A stretch of 64,000 bases of DNA, taken from assembly GCF_003097355.1 (NCBI RefSeq), contig NZ_PYUI01000016.1:41451-105450 (forward strand), written 5' to 3'. Positions 56,801-64,000 of the stretch are shown here, in pieces. The DNA comes from Arthrobacter sp. H-02-3 (GTDB lineage: Bacteria; Actinomycetota; Actinomycetes; Actinomycetales; Micrococcaceae). The notes beneath the pieces were generated by a model. That model was given only the letters and a program-made list of their open reading frames with translations. It ran no database searches and had not been told where the DNA came from. The number at the start of each line of letters is the position of its first letter. The stretch's first letter is position 1. The position numbers and the translations under genes were made by a program.

Positions 56801-57094
56801 TCAGGCGGCGGCCGCCGATTCGAGGAGGATCCTAAGCTCCTCGAGTGCGTTCTCTGCCTGCGCCAGGGTGAAACGGCCCGGGAGGGCGTCCGCCGCGACG
56901 GCAAGCTCCACTTCACAGCCACATGCGAAGTCCTCGGTCATGACCTCCAGCAGCGAGCGGGCGTCCACGCCCGGTCTGCCGTCCTTGCTGATGGTCACCG
57001 GAAGCCCGGTGGCGGTGACGGCGCGGACAAATACCGCCGCCGGGCGGGCGTGAAGGCCGATGGCGGCCGTGACGATTGCCTTGCGAACTGGCAA
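56801..57094 (-). CDS. ptsH: HPr family phosphocarrier protein
   Basis: A 97-residue general PTS phosphocarrier that passes phosphate from Enzyme I to sugar-specific IIA domains. Active-site His15 is in AAIGLHARPAAVFV and the regulatory-site Ser47 region is SLLEVM; the unusual ACGC near residue 57 is not a known HPr feature. Start is TTG at 57094 with AAAGGAG upstream. Divergent from a GntR regulator, with a DasR-type palindrome in the shared spacer. Confidence 0.92.
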   Translation of the reverse strand: MPVRKAIVTAAIGLHARPAAVFVRAVTATGLPVTISKDGRPGVDARSLLEVMTEDFACGCEVELAVAADALPGRFTLAQAENALEELRILLESAAAA

Positions 57095-57257
57095 CGGGAC
57101 TCCTTTGTGCTGGTGCAGGTTCTGCTCATGATGGTCTGGCGGACGCGCGCATCCGGACGGGGAACCAGTCCGGAGCGACAGGATCAGGTCACCTGGTGCC
57201 GGTCCGCATCTTCAAGGGTAGTCGCGGGGGAGCGGACGGGACGAACTGCGACGGCCG

Positions 57258-57273
57258 GGTGGTCTAGACCTGC
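57258..57273 (+). promoter_or_regulatory. DasR-type operator (dre-like palindrome)
   Basis: GGTGGTCTAGACCTGC contains the palindrome GGTCTAGACC (57261-57270). It matches the core of the Streptomyces DasR site ACTGGTCTAGACCACT. It lies in the spacer between ptsH and the GntR/UTRA gene, where a bound regulator could control both. The match is by eye and from memory of the consensus. Confidence 0.75.
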
Positions 57274-57341
57274 GGGGCTGCGGGTTTACCCTTGATACAT
57301 GACTGTTTTTCCCACGCCGGGACCCGCTGCGAGGCTGCATC

Positions 57342-58133
57342 ATGCCGTCTTCTAACGCGTCCGCGATGGTTGGCGACATTGATCGGCAGAGCGGCATCCC
57401 CATTTACGTCCAGCTGCGTGAAATCCTCCGTGCGCACATCGCTGCGGCCTGCCCGCCGGGTTCGGCGCTGCCGTCTGAGCGCGACCTCGCCGAGCGGTTC
57501 GGACTCGCCCGGATGACCGTCCGCCAGGCCATCGATGCGCTCGTGGGCGAGGAAGTGATTGAACGCGTCGTGGGGCTTGGCACGTTCGTGCGCAAGCCCA
57601 AACTCGACCTCCAGGTCAAACTGACCTCGTACAGTGAGGAGATGCAGCGCCGCGGCATGGTCCCGGCGGCCAAGGTCCTGAGCTTCGAACAGATCGGCGC
57701 CAGCGCCTTCCTGGCCCGCGAGCTGCAACTGGAGGAGGGCACGCCTCTGGTCCGGTTCCGGCGGCTGCTGCTGGCCGACAACGAGCCCATGAGCGTGGAC
57801 GAGAACTTCATCCCGGCCCACCGGGTGCCGGGCCTGCTGGATGAGGCACCGCCCACGTCCCTCTACAACGTGCTGAGCGAACGCTACGGGCTGGTCATGG
57901 AATGGGGCGAGGACATGATCGAGGCGACGGCCGCCTCGCCGTCAACGGCCAGGCTCCTGAACGTGGAGGTCGGCACGCCGCTGCTGAAGATCCAGCGCCA
58001 TGCTTTTGTGGCCCGCGCGATGGTGGACTACTCCGTGTCCTACTACCGGGCCGACCGGTACAAGCTTTGGGTGCCCCTGCAACGCCCCGGGGTCCGGCCC
58101 ACCCGCAACTACGCCTCGGGCTACCGCCCGTAG
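57342..58133 (+). CDS. GntR/HutC-family regulator with UTRA domain, DasR/NagR-like
   Basis: A 263-residue transcription factor. An N-terminal winged helix (GIPIYVQLREILRAHIAAAC, LPSERDLAERFGLARMTVRQ, IDALVGEEVIERVVGLGTFV) precedes a C-terminal UTRA ligand domain (LTSYSEEMQRRGMVPAAKVL, EGTPLVRFRRLLLADNEPMS, YSVSYYRADRYKLWVPLQRP). In DasR and NagR this domain binds phosphorylated amino sugars. A dre-like site upstream and divergent ptsH support a DasR-type role in N-acetylglucosamine/PTS control. The ligand is inferred. ATG 57342 has GAGG upstream. Confidence 0.88.
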   Translation: MPSSNASAMVGDIDRQSGIPIYVQLREILRAHIAAACPPGSALPSERDLAERFGLARMTVRQAIDALVGEEVIERVVGLGTFVRKPKLDLQVKLTSYSEEMQRRGMVPAAKVLSFEQIGASAFLARELQLEEGTPLVRFRRLLLADNEPMSVDENFIPAHRVPGLLDEAPPTSLYNVLSERYGLVMEWGEDMIEATAASPSTARLLNVEVGTPLLKIQRHAFVARAMVDYSVSYYRADRYKLWVPLQRPGVRPTRNYASGYRP

Positions 58134-58152
58134 CCACAGCAGCCAGCCAGAT

Positions 58153-58192
58153 GCAGAAAGGCCCGGTCCCAAGGGGGACCGGGCCTTTCTGC
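58153..58192. terminator. Terminator between the GntR gene and qcrB
   Basis: An 18-bp perfect stem (58153-58170 with 58175-58192) and loop AAGG, containing TTTCT in the 3' arm; it serves both convergent genes. Confidence 0.85.
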
Positions 58193-58211
58193 TAGTGCTG
58201 CTCGGTGCTGC

Positions 58212-59891
58212 CTAGTGGCTCAGCGTCTTCTGCGAAGCTGCTGCCTCGACGGCCTCGTGGCTGCCGTGGTGGCCGTGTGCGGCTTCCAGCTCGGCGGGAG
58301 TGACCGGGGCAACCCGGTCCTCGAAGAACCAGCGGGAGAGCTTGGCGCGACGGTTTTCCTTGCGGTCCACGACGCCGTGTTCGTTCGGCACCGCGGGCAG
58401 CGGGGCCGGTGACTCGAAGCCGACCAGCTTGTAGCGCTTGTACTCGTCCAGCGGGGCGTGAACCTCGATGAACTCACCGTGCGGCAGGCGCACGATGCGT
58501 CCGGTTTCACGGCCGTGCAGGGCGATCTCACGGTCCTTGCGCTGGAGCGCCAGGGCGACGCGCTTAGTCACGACGAACGCGATCACCGGGCCGACGAAGA
58601 ACAGTGCGCGCAGCCAGTAGGTCACATCGTTCAGGGCAACGTTGAAGTGCGTGGCGATGAGGTCCGAGCCTGCGGCGGCCCACATCACGCAGTACCAGAC
58701 GAAGCCGGCCATGCCGATGGCCGTACGGGTAGGAGCATTGCGGGGACGGTCCAGGACGTGGTGCTCGCGGTTGTCCTTCGTGATCCAGCGTTCGATCCAC
58801 GGGTAGGTGAACATCACGGTGAACAGGATGCCGGCCGGGACGAGCGCCGGCAGAAGGACGTTGAAGGTGAAGACGTGGCCAAACCACACCTGCTCGACCT
58901 TCCAGTCGCCGATCGTGCCCGGCATCAGGCGCAGGGCGCCGTCAACGAACCCGATGTACCAGTCAGGCTGCGTGCCTGCCGACACCGGTGAAGGGTCGTA
59001 CGGGCCGTAGTTCCAGATCGGGTTGATGGTGAAGAACGCCGCCATGAGGGCGACCACACCGAACACGATGAAGAAGAAGCCGCCGGCCTTCGCCGCGTAA
59101 ACCGGGCCCAGGGGGTAGCCGACGACGTTGCCGTCGTTACGGCCGGGGCCGGGGTACTGCGTGTGCTTGTGCACAACCACCATGAAGAGGTGCATCACGA
59201 TCATCAGCAGGATGAGCGCGGGAACCAGGAGGATGTGCAGCATGTACAGGCGGCTAATGATCATGGTGCCGGGGAACTCGCCGCCGAAGAGGAAGAACGA
59301 GGTGTAGGTGCCGATGACCGGAATGGACTTGATGACGCCGTCGATGATGCGCAGGCCGTTGCCGGAGAGCAGGTCATCGGGGAGCGAGTAGCCGGTGAAG
59401 CCTGCAGCCATGGACAGGATGAGCAGGACGCCGCCCACCACCCAGTTCAGCTCGCGGGGCTTGCGGAAAGCGCCGGTGAAGAAGACGCGGAGCATGTGCA
59501 CAGACACGGAGGCGACGAACAGCAGTGCGGACCAGTGGTGTACCTGGCGCATGAACAGACCGCCGCGGACATCGAAGGAGATGTTCAGGGAGGAGCTGTA
59601 CGCCACGGACATTTCAACGTTCTTCAGCGGCGTGTACGAGCCCGCGTAGTGCGTCTCCGCCATGGACGGATCGAAGAAGAACGTCAGGAACGTGCCCGAG
59701 AGGAGCAGGATGACGAAGGAGTACAGTGCCACTTCGCCAAACATGAATGACCAGTGGTCAGGGAAGACCTTCCGGCCGAATTCGCGGAGGATTCCGGAGC
59801 CGCCAACACGCTGGTCGACGAAGTCGGTGATGCGGCCGCCTGTGGTCTTGGCGACGAAGACGGGGGCATCAGGAGTTAGGGATGAGGACAT
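58212..59891 (-). CDS. qcrB: Ubiquinol/menaquinol-cytochrome c reductase cytochrome b subunit
   Basis: A 559-residue actinobacterial-type cytochrome b of complex III, with extra C-terminal sequence beyond the eight core helices. Heme-b ligands lie in FMRQVHHWSALLFVASVSVH and LYMLHILLVPALILLMIVMH. The quinone-site PDWY motif is in GTQPDWYIGFVDGALRLMPG. A long hydrophilic C-terminal tail ends in a His-rich stretch. ATG 59891 was chosen (GGGAG upstream; MSSSLTPDAPVF); the gene overlaps the end of qcrA by about 20 bases. Target of Q203-like drugs in mycobacteria. Confidence 0.96.
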   Translation of the reverse strand: MSSSLTPDAPVFVAKTTGGRITDFVDQRVGGSGILREFGRKVFPDHWSFMFGEVALYSFVILLLSGTFLTFFFDPSMAETHYAGSYTPLKNVEMSVAYSSSLNISFDVRGGLFMRQVHHWSALLFVASVSVHMLRVFFTGAFRKPRELNWVVGGVLLILSMAAGFTGYSLPDDLLSGNGLRIIDGVIKSIPVIGTYTSFFLFGGEFPGTMIISRLYMLHILLVPALILLMIVMHLFMVVVHKHTQYPGPGRNDGNVVGYPLGPVYAAKAGGFFFIVFGVVALMAAFFTINPIWNYGPYDPSPVSAGTQPDWYIGFVDGALRLMPGTIGDWKVEQVWFGHVFTFNVLLPALVPAGILFTVMFTYPWIERWITKDNREHHVLDRPRNAPTRTAIGMAGFVWYCVMWAAAGSDLIATHFNVALNDVTYWLRALFFVGPVIAFVVTKRVALALQRKDREIALHGRETGRIVRLPHGEFIEVHAPLDEYKRYKLVGFESPAPLPAVPNEHGVVDRKENRRAKLSRWFFEDRVAPVTPAELEAAHGHHGSHEAVEAAASQKTLSH

Positions 59892-60942
59892 GCTGCTCAC
59901 GCTCCCAGTAGCTCGGTCCAACGGGTTCATGGAAGTCGCTCGTGGCGACCAGGTAGCCCTCGGCGTCGACTGCGATAGGCAGTTGGGGGAGAGGACGGCT
60001 GGCCGGGCCGAAGATAACCTTGCACTGTTGGGTCAGGTCGAAGGTTGACTGGTGGCACGGGCACAGCAGGTGGTGGGTCTGCTGCTCGTACAAGGCAACA
60101 GGGCAACCAACGTGGGTGCAGATCTTGGAGTAAGCCACAATCCCGTTGTAGGCCCAGCTTTCACGGCCGGGGGAAGGGTGGAGCTCGTTCGGGTCCAGGC
60201 GCATGAGCAGAACGACGGCCTTGGCCTTTTCGTTCAGTCTGCCTTCGCTCAGTTCGTTCAGCCCTTCCGGGATGACGTGGAAGGCAGAGCCGATGGTGAC
60301 GTCCGCGGCCTTGATGGGAGTGCCATCGGGGTCGCGAGCAAGGCGCTTCAGCTTGCCGTCCGGGGCCGGAGCCCACAGAGTGTGCGCCAGTGCGAAGTCC
60401 GGCCGGGGGCCGAGGTCACCGAAGATGGCCAATGCCGGCAGGGGTGCGAGTGCAACCGCGCCGAGCAGGGTATTGCGGATCAACGGCCGGCGCTTGATGC
60501 CGGTTTCTTCGACAATGTCATCAACGATGCGGACGGCAGCCTGGCGGTCTTCCTCGGTGCGGATCGCGTGGCGCTCTTCCGAGACCTCGTGGTCCGGCAT
60601 CAAGGCCTTGGCCCAGTGGACGATGCCGGTGCCGATGCCCAGCATCGCGAACGCGGTGCCGATGCCCAGCAAGGCATTCTGGAGTCGGATCGTGGCGATC
60701 GAGGAATCGTTCCCCAGATCGATCGCGAAGTACGACACCAGGAATATCAGGGTGCCAACGACCGAGGTGCCGAACAGAAGGGCTACCTGCCGTTCTGCTT
60801 TCTTTGCGGCCCTCGGGTCCGTGTCAGCCAGGCGCAAACGGTGCGGGGGAATTCCAGGATCCTGGAACTTCTCCACCTCATTCTGACCAGCCGTAGCTAC
60901 GGTGCCCGAGTGGTTCGGACTGCCGTCACTATGGTTGCCCAT
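59869..60942 (-). CDS. qcrA: Rieske iron-sulfur subunit of cytochrome bc1 complex
   Basis: A 357-residue actinobacterial Rieske protein with three N-terminal membrane helices (VALLFGTSVVGTLIFLVSYF; LLGIGTAFAMLGIGTGIVHW; LIRNTLLGAVALAPLPALAI) and a C-terminal [2Fe-2S] domain. Ligand motifs CTHVGCPV and CPCHQSTFD give two Cys and two His. It carries electrons from menaquinol to the QcrC hemes. ATG 60942 is preceded by GAGG at 6 bases; ATG 60954 has no room for a ribosome site. Confidence 0.96.
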   Translation of the reverse strand: MGNHSDGSPNHSGTVATAGQNEVEKFQDPGIPPHRLRLADTDPRAAKKAERQVALLFGTSVVGTLIFLVSYFAIDLGNDSSIATIRLQNALLGIGTAFAMLGIGTGIVHWAKALMPDHEVSEERHAIRTEEDRQAAVRIVDDIVEETGIKRRPLIRNTLLGAVALAPLPALAIFGDLGPRPDFALAHTLWAPAPDGKLKRLARDPDGTPIKAADVTIGSAFHVIPEGLNELSEGRLNEKAKAVVLLMRLDPNELHPSPGRESWAYNGIVAYSKICTHVGCPVALYEQQTHHLLCPCHQSTFDLTQQCKVIFGPASRPLPQLPIAVDAEGYLVATSDFHEPVGPSYWEREQHVLIPNS

Positions 60943-61042
60943 AATTCGCCTCATCCTTCTCTCGTCTCGGCCTATGCCGAGTTAGGTTTCAATTCAAACT
61001 GCTGACGGGTCAGCAGAAAATTCTTACAGGTGCAAGGTCCGC

Positions 61043-61831
61043 TTAGGAGGTGCGGGATGTGAGCCAGATCGTGAACGCGATGATGACGCCCAACCCGGCA
61101 ATCCAGACAAAGAGACCTTCGGAAACCGGTCCCAAAGCTCCAAGATCTGCGCCGCCGGGTGAACCGTTGGATTCAATCTGCTTCAGGTAGGTGATGATGT
61201 CGCGTTTCCCCTCGGGGGAGATGTTCGCGTCATTGAAGACCGGCATGTTCTGGGGGCCGGTGACCATGGCTTCGTAGATGTGCTGTCCGGAGACACCCGA
61301 GAGCGCCGGGGCGAACTTGCCCCGGGTCAGGGCACCGCCGGCGGCGGCGGCGTTGTGGCACATGGCGCAGTTGGTGCGGAAGAGTTCCCCACCCTTGGCT
61401 GCGTCGCCCTTCTCATCAAGCACACCCGCTTCGGGGATGGCCGGGCCGGGGCCCAGCGAGGCAACGTAAGCAGCGAGCTGCTTGGTCTGTTCCTCGTTGA
61501 ACTGGTTGGGCTTCTTCTGGGCCTGCGGGCCGTTCATCTGCATGGGCATGCGGCCGGTGCCGACCTGAAAGTCAACAGCGGCGGCGCCGACGCCCACAAG
61601 CGACGGTCCGGACTGAGAGCCGCTGGCACCCATGCCGTGGCAGGTGGCGCAGTTGGCGGCGAAGAGCTTGCCGCCTTCCTCTACGTCGCTTGCGCTGTAG
61701 GTATTGGTGTCGGCCTTGGCCTGGTTGACGGTGGTGGCAACGGCGTACAGCCCACCCGTGACCAAGAGGCCCATCAGCAGCAGGGCAATTGCTGCCAGTG
61801 GGTGACGTCGCTTCTGCGAGAGTGCCTTCAC
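61043..61831 (-). CDS. qcrC: Diheme cytochrome c subunit of bc1 complex
   Basis: A 262-residue membrane-anchored protein with two class I cytochrome c domains, heme sites CATCH (near residue 61) and CAMCH. N-terminal signal anchor (LAAIALLLMGLLVTGGLYAV) and C-terminal membrane helix (LFVWIAGLGVIIAFTIWL). In actinobacteria the second heme domain passes electrons directly to CtaC, replacing a soluble cytochrome c. GTG 61831 with AAGGAAC upstream. Confidence 0.96.
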   Translation of the reverse strand: MKALSQKRRHPLAAIALLLMGLLVTGGLYAVATTVNQAKADTNTYSASDVEEGGKLFAANCATCHGMGASGSQSGPSLVGVGAAAVDFQVGTGRMPMQMNGPQAQKKPNQFNEEQTKQLAAYVASLGPGPAIPEAGVLDEKGDAAKGGELFRTNCAMCHNAAAAGGALTRGKFAPALSGVSGQHIYEAMVTGPQNMPVFNDANISPEGKRDIITYLKQIESNGSPGGADLGALGPVSEGLFVWIAGLGVIIAFTIWLTSRTS

Positions 61832-61918
61832 GTGGTGGTTCCTTTATTCGATCCTGCGGTGGCTCCTGGAGCCGCTTCTTGAAATTCTGCCTCTTGTAGA
61901 AAAAGAGTCAAGTCAGGG

Positions 61919-62557
61919 CTACTTGAGGACGTAGATGACCAGGAAGAGGCCAATCCAGACGACGTCCACGAAGTGCCAGTAGTACGAGGTGACAATCGCC
62001 GAGGTTGCTTCAAAGTGGCCGAACTTCTTCGCGGCGAAGGAGCGGCCCAAGATGAGCAGGAAGGCAATGAGGCCGCCGATGACGTGCAGGCCGTGGAAGC
62101 CCGTCGTTATGTAGAAGGCGGAACCGTAGGCGTTGGAGGACAGCGAGACGTGCTCGGAAACGAGCATGGAGTACTCGGTCGTCTGACCGGCAACGAAGAA
62201 GGCACCCATGAGGAACGTGAGGATGAACCATCCGTTCATCCCCCAGCGGGTGAAGCTGAAGACTCCGCCGGTCCGGCGCGGCTGGAGCCGCTCCGCAGCG
62301 AAGACGCCCATCTGGCAAGTAAAGGAACTTGCCACAAGGACGATCGTGTTAACGAGCGCAAAGGGGAAGTTGAGCTTGGCTGTCTCTTCAGCCCACATCA
62401 GTCCGGAGGTCGAACGGAGTGTGAAGTACATGGCGAAGAGACCGGCGAAGAACATCAACTCACTGGACAGCCATACAACGGTTCCAACAGAAACCATGTT
62501 CGGGCGGTTCAGCGTCGGGTGCGCCGGGGTACTGGGGGCATGGGTCGCAGATGTCAC
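61919..62557 (-). CDS. ctaE: Cytochrome c oxidase subunit III
   Basis: A 212-residue membrane protein with about five helices ([100 protein letters not shown]). The conserved Glu in [15 protein letters not shown] and in the FHGLHV region are typical. GTG 62557 was chosen because the product begins TSATHAP and a -10 lies 6 bases upstream (leaderless); the frame is open to 62593. First gene of ctaE-qcrC-A-B; divergent from trpD as in mycobacteria. Confidence 0.94.
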   Translation of the reverse strand: MTSATHAPSTPAHPTLNRPNMVSVGTVVWLSSELMFFAGLFAMYFTLRSTSGLMWAEETAKLNFPFALVNTIVLVASSFTCQMGVFAAERLQPRRTGGVFSFTRWGMNGWFILTFLMGAFFVAGQTTEYSMLVSEHVSLSSNAYGSAFYITTGFHGLHVIGGLIAFLLILGRSFAAKKFGHFEATSAIVTSYYWHFVDVVWIGLFLVIYVLK

Positions 62558-62574
62558 ATAGACATTATGTCTAT
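62558..62574 (-). promoter_or_regulatory. ctaE: ctaE promoter with a 17-bp palindrome over the -10 element
   Basis: On the minus strand CATAAT (62564-62569) is 6 bases before the GTG start, and TTGGGC lies 18 bases further upstream as a -35. The -10 is centred in the perfect palindrome ATAGACA-TTA-TGTCTAT (62558-62574). A protein bound there would block the whole ctaE-qcrCAB operon. Confidence 0.55.
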
Positions 62575-62693
62575 AAAAGTCCGTCCTGCCCAACGCAAAC
62601 CGCCATTTCGGAGGACTTTTTCTACAAAGACGCGAATTCGCGCGGAAAAGTTCCCGGAGGGGTTCACATTGGTCTTTGCGGGGCCGACCTCGA

Positions 62694-62699
62694 TAGCAT
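62694..62699 (+). promoter_or_regulatory. trpD: -10 element of trpD (leaderless type)
   Basis: TAGCAT followed by 6 bases (CGGGAG) and the GTG at 62706; the start could be used leaderless, or the GGGAG could serve as a very close ribosome site from an earlier start. Confidence 0.45.
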
Positions 62700-62705
62700 C
62701 GGGAG

Positions 62706-63767
62706 GTGACTTCTCAGGCATCCGCACAGGCGGCAGGCAACACCTGGCCGCGGCTCATCAACGCACTCATCGGCGGCGCGGACCTCACCGCCGGGAGCAC
62801 CGAATGGGCCATGAACTCGATCATGTCGGGCGAGGCCACGCCGGTCCAGGTGGCCGGTTTCCTCGTGGCCCTGCGGTCCAAGGGCGAGACCGTTGATGAG
62901 GTTGCCGGCCTCGTGGAAGCCATGGTGGCCAACGCCAACCCCATTGACATTGCCGGCGAGAAGCTGGACATCGTCGGCACCGGCGGCGATCAGCAGAACA
63001 CCGTCAACATCTCGACGATGGCCGCGCTGATCTGTGCCGGCGCCGGCGCGAAGGTGGTCAAGCACGGCAACCGGGCGTCGTCGTCGTCGTCGGGATCCGC
63101 CGATGTCCTGGAGGCGCTCGGCGTCCGGCTGGATCTGCCGATTGCCCGCGTGGCGCTCAACGCCGAAGAAGCCGGGATCACCTTCTGCTTCGCCCAGGTG
63201 TTCCACCCCTCGATGCGGCATGCCGCCGTGGCCCGCCGGGAACTCGGTGTCCCGACCGCGTTCAACTTCCTGGGCCCGATGATCAACCCGGCACATGTCC
63301 AGGCTTCGGCCGTGGGGGTCGCCAATGAACGGATGGCCCCCCTCGTGGCCGGCGTGCTGGCCAAGCGGGGGAGCCGGGGCCTGGTGTTCCGCGGCAATGA
63401 CGGCCTGGATGAACTGACCACCACCGGCCCGTCCCGGGTGTGGGAGATCCGCAACGGCGAGGTTAGGGAAGAGACGTTTGACCCGCGGGAACTGGGTATC
63501 CGGCAGGCGACGCTGGAGGAGCTGCGCGGCGGCGACGCTGCGGCCAATGCCGCCGTCGTCCGTGCTGTCCTCGCCGGCGCGCCCGGGCCGGCCCGCGATG
63601 CGGCGCTGCTCAACGCCGCCGCCGGCCTCGTGGCATTCGACCTCGACGCCGCCGGTCCTCTCGCGGAGCGCATGGCGGCTGCGCTGAAGCGGGCCGAGGA
63701 ATCCATTGAGTCCGGGGCGGCCTCCGCGGTGCTGGACCGGTGGGTCGCGTTGTCGCAGGCTGCCTGA
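62706..63767 (+). CDS. trpD: Anthranilate phosphoribosyltransferase
   Basis: A 353-residue enzyme joining anthranilate and PRPP to phosphoribosyl-anthranilate, the second step of tryptophan synthesis. Motifs: [20 protein letters not shown] (PRPP loop, GTGGD), [51 protein letters not shown] and [15 protein letters not shown] (magnesium-binding DE). The run of five serines after NRA is the usual flexible loop. It is divergent from ctaE, as in mycobacteria, and separate from other trp genes. Complete, but the sequence quality fails soon after its stop. Confidence 0.96.
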   Translation: MTSQASAQAAGNTWPRLINALIGGADLTAGSTEWAMNSIMSGEATPVQVAGFLVALRSKGETVDEVAGLVEAMVANANPIDIAGEKLDIVGTGGDQQNTVNISTMAALICAGAGAKVVKHGNRASSSSSGSADVLEALGVRLDLPIARVALNAEEAGITFCFAQVFHPSMRHAAVARRELGVPTAFNFLGPMINPAHVQASAVGVANERMAPLVAGVLAKRGSRGLVFRGNDGLDELTTTGPSRVWEIRNGEVREETFDPRELGIRQATLEELRGGDAAANAAVVRAVLAGAPGPARDAALLNAAAGLVAFDLDAAGPLAERMAAALKRAEESIESGAASAVLDRWVALSQAA

Positions 63768-63779
63768 GCCGCAAACGTC

Positions 63780-64000
63780 CGGGGCGGGGGGGGGGCCGCA
63801 GTCGGGGCGCCCCGCCCCCGCCGGGGGGGCGGGCGGCGCGGGCGGCACACGCGTGGACCGTCGCCGTCCTGGCGGGCGGGCCGCCGACGATGCGGGCCCC
63901 GGGGTCCGTCCGACGGTCCGGGCAGACCGCCCGGCAGGCTGCCCGGCAGAGCGCGGGGTACGGCTTGGAGCACCGGTCCGGGCGTGGGACGCTTAGAGTC
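63780..64000. other. Suspect window end: G-rich low-complexity stretch joined to a duplicate of comEC sequence
   Basis: 63780-63840 is almost only G and C with G-runs. 63841-64000 equals 19429-19588 except one base (G for T at 63878). 63823-63840 equals the sequence just before 19429 with all six T bases replaced by G. This looks like degraded reads from the comEC locus joined to the trpD region, not real flanking DNA. The frame at 63706-63996 is therefore not a gene. Confidence 0.85.

Noticed and set aside
63706..63996. Plus-strand 96-codon frame at the window end
   Set aside because: It lies in the artefactual junction and repeats an out-of-frame reading of the comEC tail.

Overview
The window is high-GC DNA from an actinobacterium of the Micrococcaceae, most likely Arthrobacter or a close relative (Pseudarthrobacter, Paenarthrobacter). 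The evidence is gene content and order: comEA-comEC-holA, rpsT, lepA, hemW, hrcA-dnaJ-rsmE, phoH-ybeY-era and ctaE next to trpD. A CIRCE/HrcA heat-shock site, lineage-restricted DUF3097 and DUF3043 proteins, an actinobacterial ctaCDF/qcrCAB respiratory set, frequent GTG starts and several leaderless-type promoters agree with this. I saw no rRNA, tRNA, CRISPR, insertion sequence or prophage.

Layout. 1-2.8 kb: glycerol uptake and use (end of glpD, glpF, glpK). 2.8-10.55 kb, minus strand: two tandem RND permeases of the heavy-metal-efflux type, a stub of a periplasmic adaptor between them, and a secreted cysteine-containing protein. 11.0-15.5 kb: leuS behind a leucine leader-peptide attenuator, then a DegV-family protein and a small conserved protein. 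15.5-20.6 kb: a secreted Pro/Thr/Gln/Ser-repeat protein and comEA-comEC-holA. 21.3-33 kb: translation and proteostasis genes (rpsT, a PemK-like toxin, lepA, hemW, DUF4870, DUF3097, hrcA, dnaJ, rsmE) and a GerMN lipoprotein. 33.4-40.1 kb: flavin reductase, phoH-ybeY-CBS protein-era and an LCP cell-wall ligase. 40.1-53.4 kb: SDR, M13 peptidase, leuA with its own leader peptide, recO-uppS, hydrolase, FAD dehydrogenase, pyrD, DUF3043, M20 dipeptidase and erpA. 53.6-62.6 kb: the cytochrome bc1-aa3 branch (ctaC-D-F on plus, ctaE-qcrC-A-B on minus), split by a divergent ptsH/GntR pair. The window ends with trpD.

How the genes work together. glpDFK imports, phosphorylates and oxidises glycerol. leuS and leuA each sit behind a short ORF starting [MV]-R-A-x with three or four consecutive Leu codons, which suggests shared control by Leu-tRNA supply. 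The GntR regulator has a DasR-type palindrome in the spacer it shares with ptsH, which suggests amino-sugar control of the PTS phosphocarrier. CtaC/D/E/F and QcrA/B/C build the menaquinol-to-oxygen supercomplex.

The most unusual locus is the RND operon. One permease keeps the TM4 acidic proton-relay positions and its partner has lost both (Asp to Gly, Glu to Gln), while the adaptor is reduced to its membrane-proximal part, all in a bacterium without an outer membrane. The last ~180 bases of the window are not trustworthy: 63841-64000 repeats 19429-19588 (in comEC) with one mismatch, preceded by a stretch that looks like the same sequence with every T read as G. I read this as an assembly or read-quality artefact.
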